Assembly: GCF_019710745.1 (NCBI RefSeq)
Contig: NZ_JAHKJW010000024.1
Span: 53,155 to 117,154 of the forward strand
Length of the DNA stretch: 64,000 nt
Source: Streptomyces beigongshangae
GTDB taxonomy: Bacteria; Actinomycetota; Actinomycetes; Streptomycetales; Streptomycetaceae
Direction of reading: 5' to 3'
Shown here: positions 60,270 through 64,000 of the stretch, piece by piece
How positions within the stretch are numbered: position 1 is the stretch's first letter
How the letters are laid out: every line of letters begins with the position of its first letter
The notes under the pieces: model-generated
Database searches by the model: none
What the model saw: the letters and a program-made list of their open reading frames with translations, nothing else
What the model was told of the DNA's origin: nothing
Made by a program: the position numbers and the translations under genes

Positions 60270-60374
60270 CGCCCCCGGCCCCCCTGACGCCCCCGGCCCC
60301 CCTGACGCCCCCGGCCCCCCTGACGCCCCCGGCCCCCCTGACGCCTCCGAACCCTCCTGACGCCTCCGGCCCCC
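60266..60374. repeat. 18-bp tandem repeat beginning at the aldolase stop codon
   Basis: Four perfect copies of CTGACGCCCCCGGCCCCC (60266-60337) followed by two degenerate ones. The first TGA (60267-60269) is the aldolase stop codon, so every unit carries the stop in the same frame (18 is a multiple of 3). It lies between the convergent aldolase and methyltransferase genes; no hairpin is evident in it. Confidence 0.9.
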
Positions 60375-60396
60375 GCTGTCGCCTGTCCGGGCCCCG

Positions 60397-61584
60397 CTAC
60401 CGCCTGACGGCCTTCAGCACCACGAACTTCGCGTCGCTCGCGACCAGTTCGCTGTTGCCGAAGAGACGGCGCAGCTTCACGTGGTAGCCGAGGTGGCGGT
60501 TGCCGACCACCCACAGTTCGCCGCCGGGCCGCAGGGTCCGGCGCGCGCCGCCGAACATCCGCCACGCCGTGGCGTCGGTCGTCGCCTGGTGCGAGTGGAA
60601 GGGCGGGTTGGTCAGCACCAGGTCGACGCTCGCCTCCGGGAGACCGTTCAGGCCGTCCCCGACGCGGAACTCCGCCTTGCCGCGCTCCGCGGCGTCGTCG
60701 GTGTTCACCCGGTACGTCGCCTCCGCCGAGGCCACCGCCTGGTACGACTCGTCCACGAACAGCACCTCGCTCGCCGGCCGCGCCAGTGCCATCGCGGTGC
60801 CCACCACACCGTTCCCGCAGCCCAGGTCCACGATCCGGCCGCCGTCGGCCCCGTCGCCTCCGGTCCCCTCGCCGCCGGCCCCGTACGGCAGGTGCCGGAG
60901 GAAGAACCTGGTGCCGATGTCCAGGCGCTCCGCGCAGAAGACGCCCGCCTCGTTGACGACGGTGCGCCCGGACACGGGGCCGATGCCGTCGGGCAGGGTG
61001 TAGCTCAGCGGCCAGGGGTTCGCCGGCCGCGCGAGGCCGGGGTTCGGCGTGCAGAAGATGAGCCGGGCCTTCTTCTCGGCCAGCGACGTCCGGGTCGGCC
61101 CGAGGATCCGCTCGAACAGCTTGAGCGTGGAGGTGTGGATCTCCTTCACCATGCCGGTGCCGACGACGACCGTCCCCCCGTGCACGGAGGGCGCCAGCCG
61201 CAGCAGTTGGTCCTCCAGGAGCGCGAGGCTCTTCGGCACGCGTACGAGCAGCACGTCCGTGCGCCCGGGCATCGCGTCCCGGGTGGTGAGGAGCCGTACG
61301 GACGCCGGGTCGGCGCCGTTGCGCGCGAGGTTGGCGCGGGTCGCCTCCCGGGTCAGGAACGAGTCGGTGACCTGCACCGGCCCGTGTGCGCCGAGGGCCG
61401 TGGTGAGGGCGCCCCACCGGTCACCGACCACGACGACCGTGCCGTCGAGCGCCTGCCCGCTGTCGGCGAGGTGCCTGAGCAGGTACTCGTCGGAGGCGTC
61501 CCACGCACGGAGCTGGTCACGGGAGTCCTCGGGGAAGCGCGCCAGCATCAGCTCGGCCGAGGGGGTCGTCATACGGTCGGTCAT
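60397..61584 (-). CDS. RlmG/RsmC-like rRNA methyltransferase
   Basis: A 395-residue class I methyltransferase with a degenerate N-terminal methyltransferase-like domain (TVVVVGDRWGALTTALGAHG) and a functional C-terminal domain. The SAM motif I is VDLGCGNGVVGTAMAL, acidic residue LFVDESYQAV, and the base-flipping motif is LVLTNPPFHSHQATTD (NPPF). The two-domain build and NPPF are typical of RlmG and RsmC, which methylate guanine N2 in rRNA. Which rRNA position is modified cannot be read. The ATG at 61584 has no clear ribosome site; ATG 61572 is an alternative. Confidence 0.88.
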   Translation of the reverse strand: MTDRMTTPSAELMLARFPEDSRDQLRAWDASDEYLLRHLADSGQALDGTVVVVGDRWGALTTALGAHGPVQVTDSFLTREATRANLARNGADPASVRLLTTRDAMPGRTDVLLVRVPKSLALLEDQLLRLAPSVHGGTVVVGTGMVKEIHTSTLKLFERILGPTRTSLAEKKARLIFCTPNPGLARPANPWPLSYTLPDGIGPVSGRTVVNEAGVFCAERLDIGTRFFLRHLPYGAGGEGTGGDGADGGRIVDLGCGNGVVGTAMALARPASEVLFVDESYQAVASAEATYRVNTDDAAERGKAEFRVGDGLNGLPEASVDLVLTNPPFHSHQATTDATAWRMFGGARRTLRPGGELWVVGNRHLGYHVKLRRLFGNSELVASDAKFVVLKAVRR

Positions 61585-61680
61585 CGGGCCCAGGCTAGCG
61601 GAGGCGCAGCTCAGTGGGGTTCGGCGACCCGGCGCGCACCGCCCGCGGCGCACACCGGGTCGTGCGCGAGGATGGGTGCC

Positions 61681-62403
61681 GTGGACGCCGAACTGTTCCC
61701 CCGCAGCCGGACACGGATCGCGCCGGGCGCCGTGCACGTGCCGGACTGGCTGACGGCCGGGCGCCAGAAGGAGCTCCTGGACGCCTGCCGCGACTGGGCC
61801 CGCCCGCCCGCCGGACTGCGCACGGTCCGTACCCCGGGCGGCGGCACGATGACCTCCCGGCAGGTCTGCCTCGGCCGGCACTGGTATCCGTACGGTTACG
61901 CGGCCACCGCCGTCGACGGGGACGGGGCCCCGGTGAAGGAGTTCCCCGCCTGGCTGGGCGAGCTGGGACGCCGGGCGGTGCGGGACGCGTTCGAGGGGCT
62001 CGGGAGCGGGCTCGGGGACGGGACCGGAGCCGGAACCGGGACCGGGACCGCGGGAGAGAGGACCCCGCAGCCCCCGTACGCCTACGACATCGCGTTGGTC
62101 AACTTCTACGACGCCGGTGCCCGCATGGGCATGCACCGTGACGGCGACGAGAGGTCCGACGCCCCCGTGGTGTCGCTGAGCCTCGGGGACACCTGCGTCT
62201 TCCGGTTCGGCAACACCGGGTCGAAGGGGCGCCCCTACACGGACGTGGAGCTGCGCAGCGGCGACCTGTTCGTCTTCGGCGGCCCGTCCCGGCTGGCCCA
62301 CCACGGTGTGCCGCGCGTCCACGCGGGCACCGGACCGCCGGAGTTGGGGCTGGCCGGCCGCCTGAACATCACCCTGCGGGTGAGCGGCCTCCCGGTCCTC
62401 TGA
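61681..62403 (+). CDS. AlkB-like 2-oxoglutarate/Fe(II) dioxygenase
   Basis: A 240-residue dioxygenase with the metal triad HxD in MGMHRDGDE and distal His in LAHHGVPRVHAG (candidate His), and the 2-oxoglutarate Arg in GRLNITLRVSG. CLGRHWYPYGYAAT is the substrate-lid region of AlkB. It repairs alkylated DNA bases by oxidative dealkylation. GTG at 61681 was chosen because AGGA lies 9 bases upstream and related proteins begin MDAELFPR; ATG 61672 is possible. Between residues about 103 and 125 there is a Gly/Thr-rich insert from a GGGACC-type DNA repeat. Confidence 0.9.
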   Translation: MDAELFPRSRTRIAPGAVHVPDWLTAGRQKELLDACRDWARPPAGLRTVRTPGGGTMTSRQVCLGRHWYPYGYAATAVDGDGAPVKEFPAWLGELGRRAVRDAFEGLGSGLGDGTGAGTGTGTAGERTPQPPYAYDIALVNFYDAGARMGMHRDGDERSDAPVVSLSLGDTCVFRFGNTGSKGRPYTDVELRSGDLFVFGGPSRLAHHGVPRVHAGTGPPELGLAGRLNITLRVSGLPVL

Positions 62404-62465
62404 GCCGGTCACCCCGTGCTCACCGACCGGTCACGGGGCGTCCGGATCATGGGAGACTCGCCCTC

Positions 62466-63707
62466 ATGAGTGGCGATACGACCCCCGGAGCGGTGGGAGA
62501 AGGAAGCACCAGGACACGGCTGGACCGAGGGCGGGGTGCGCTCGGACCCGCGTTGGAGCTCGTGCACACCGGCCGCGCGCCGACCCGCGCCGTGCTGACC
62601 GCCGAGCTGGGCGTCACGCGGGCGACGGCCGGCGCGGTCGCCGCGGAGCTGGAGGCGCTCGGCCTGATCCGCGTCGACGCCCGGCCGGGCGCGGCCGCCG
62701 GCTCGCAGGGCCGCCCCTCGCACCGCCTCGAACTGGCCGGGGACGGCCCCGTCGCGCTGGCCGCCCAGGTGCACGCCGACGGTTTCCGGGCCGCCCTGGT
62801 GGGCCTCGGCGGACGGATCGTGGCGACGGCTCCCGGCTGCGAGACCGTGGACGCCGACCCGGCGAAGGTGCTCGGCTCGGTCGTGGAGGCGGGCGCCGAA
62901 CTGCTGCGGCGGACGGGGCGCCGCTGCGTGGGCGCCGGGGTCGCCGTCCCGTCGGCCGTCGCCGAACCCGAGGGCACCGCGCTCAACCCGCTCCACCTGG
63001 CCTGGCCGGCCGGTGCGCCCGTACGGGAGATCTTCGCGGAGTGCGTCCGGGCCGCCGGTATCACCGGCCCGGCGTTCGCCGCCAACGACGTCAACCTCGC
63101 CGCGCTCGCCGAACACCGGCACGGCGCGGGGCGCGGCGCCCGTGACCTGCTGTGCGTGGCGACCGGGCACCGCGGTGTCGGCGGTGCGCTGGTGCTCGAC
63201 GGACGTCTGCACACCGGCAGTTCGGGTCTCGCGCTGGAGGTCGGCCACCTGACGGTCAGTCCGGAGGGCCGTCCCTGCCACTGCGGCAGCCGGGGCTGCC
63301 TGGACGTCGAGGCGGACCCCTTGGCGTTCCTGACCGCGGCCGGCCGCGACCCCGGCCCCGAGGTGTCGCTGCTCCAGCAGGCCAACGAGCTGATCCGTGA
63401 CCACCGTGCCGACCCGACCGTACGCACCGCCGTCGAGGCGCTGATCGACCGGCTGGGTCTGGGACTCGCGGGCCTGGTCAACATCCTCAACCCCGACCGC
63501 ATCATCCTCGGGGGCCTGCACCGCACGCTCCTCGACACCGACCCGGAGCGGCTGCGGGCCGTCGTGGCGGACCGCAGCCTCTGGGGGCGGAGTGGGGGCG
63601 TGCCCATCCTGGCCTGCTCGCTGGACCACAACAGCCTGGTGGGAGCGGCCGAGTTGGCATGGCAGCCGGTGCTCGACGACCCGATCGCGGCACTGGCCCA
63701 CACCTGA
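62466..63707 (+). CDS. ROK-family transcriptional repressor (NagC/XylR-like)
   Basis: A 413-residue protein. It has an N-terminal winged helix (residues about 25-80, RAPTRAVLTAELGVTRATAGAVAAEL then EALGLIRVD), then a ROK domain with LHLAWPAGAPV, AANDVNLAALAEHRHGAG, GHRGVGGALVLDGRLHTGSS and the zinc motif CHCGSRGCLDVEADP. The kinase-type phosphate-1 loop is not conserved (VALAAQVHADGFRAALV), so it is a sugar-sensing repressor rather than a kinase. Its target operon is not evident inside the window. A ribosome site is weak before ATG 62466. Confidence 0.9.
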   Translation: MSGDTTPGAVGEGSTRTRLDRGRGALGPALELVHTGRAPTRAVLTAELGVTRATAGAVAAELEALGLIRVDARPGAAAGSQGRPSHRLELAGDGPVALAAQVHADGFRAALVGLGGRIVATAPGCETVDADPAKVLGSVVEAGAELLRRTGRRCVGAGVAVPSAVAEPEGTALNPLHLAWPAGAPVREIFAECVRAAGITGPAFAANDVNLAALAEHRHGAGRGARDLLCVATGHRGVGGALVLDGRLHTGSSGLALEVGHLTVSPEGRPCHCGSRGCLDVEADPLAFLTAAGRDPGPEVSLLQQANELIRDHRADPTVRTAVEALIDRLGLGLAGLVNILNPDRIILGGLHRTLLDTDPERLRAVVADRSLWGRSGGVPILACSLDHNSLVGAAELAWQPVLDDPIAALAHT

Positions 63708-63856
63708 GCCCCGCCCTCAACGGGCCGTACCGCGCCCGGCCCGGCTGTCCCGTCCCGCGCCGGACCACGCCCGGCCTCGTCCAGGCTTCCGGCGCCACCG
63801 GCGCCCTGACCTTCGGGCGACGGCGACGGCGCGTCCGGCGAGGCGCCGGGCGACGT

Positions 63857-64000
63857 CTTCGCCTTCGCGGCGCGTCCGGTGAAGTGCCGGGGAACGCCTT
63901 CGCCTTCGCGGCGCGTCCGGTGAAGTGCCGGGGAACGCCTTCGCCTTCGCGGCGCCTCCGGCGAAGTACCCGGCGGTGCCCTCACCTTCGCGGCGCCGCC
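63857..64000. repeat. 41-bp tandem repeats running to the right edge
   Basis: A 41-bp unit beginning CTTCGCCTTCGCGGCGCGTC is present in two perfect copies (63857-63897, 63898-63938), a third degenerate copy (63939-63979) and part of a fourth (from 63980). Because 41 is not a multiple of three, protein-like Ala/Pro/Arg text jumps frame at every unit, so it is not coding as it stands. It lies downstream of the ROK repressor and may continue outside the window. Confidence 0.85.

Overview
The window is high-GC actinobacterial chromosome, almost certainly Streptomyces. The base composition, the many GTG starts, the overlapping or convergent gene ends, and several families I know mainly from Streptomyces (DUF2630, DUF5134, DUF6421, DUF6479, DUF6332, DUF6986) all point that way. 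All family names come from reading the translations; no database search was run. I saw no rRNA, tRNA, CRISPR array or polyketide/NRPS cluster.

Layout. 0-6.6 kb: end of an LVIVD-repeat protein, a TetR regulator with a palindromic operator, DUF2630, a HAD hydrolase, then leftward genes for an SGNH hydrolase, a PAP2 phosphatase, an M56 metalloprotease and DUF5134. 7.0-9.8 kb: a sugar-acid-like catabolic unit (class II aldolase and DapA-family lyase, overlapping by one base) followed by an XRE-cupin regulator; a near-identical 34-bp dyad lies at both promoters. 9.8-11.1 kb: a MarR regulator divergent from an AhpD-like protein across three palindromes phased at exactly 19 bp. 11.3-17.8 kb: a frameshifted small gene, a 3-hydroxyacid dehydrogenase, a Ppx/GppA phosphatase, DUF6479, a cysteine hydrolase, an F420-type oxidoreductase, VOC, GNAT and GDPD. 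18.1-21.4 kb: a tightly coupled operon DUF6421 - SDR - threonine-aldolase-like lyase. 21.5-28.5 kb: acyltransferase, thioredoxin, flavin reductase, etfBA, Tat-exported endonuclease/phosphatase and a DUF6986 aldolase. 28.9-31.5 kb: a LacI regulator divergent from a ROK sugar kinase, then a small secreted protein.

31.7-42.0 kb looks like an accessory island: a PaaX-type regulator, a Tat-exported alpha/beta hydrolase, a PL11 rhamnogalacturonan lyase, a decayed PL9 pectate lyase and a CBM32-GH53 galactanase (all suited to pectin side chains), then an IS630 transposase fragment abutting a beheaded nhaA, and a TerD protein. It is bounded by a short relic of, and then an intact copy of, the same P-loop kinase start.

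42.0-64.0 kb: a P-loop kinase-NUDIX fusion, M20 dipeptidase, geranylgeranyl reductase, MarR, an imine-reductase-like dehydrogenase, MFS transporter, beta-carbonic anhydrase, a tctCBA tricarboxylate transporter divergent from its CitA/CitB-type two-component system, MOSC protein, a DeoR regulator divergent from a SIS-domain isomerase and class II aldolase, an RlmG-like methyltransferase, an AlkB-like dioxygenase and a ROK repressor. The intergenic regions are unusually rich in short perfect tandem repeats (7, 8, 18 and 41 bp units) and in long perfect terminator stems between convergent genes.
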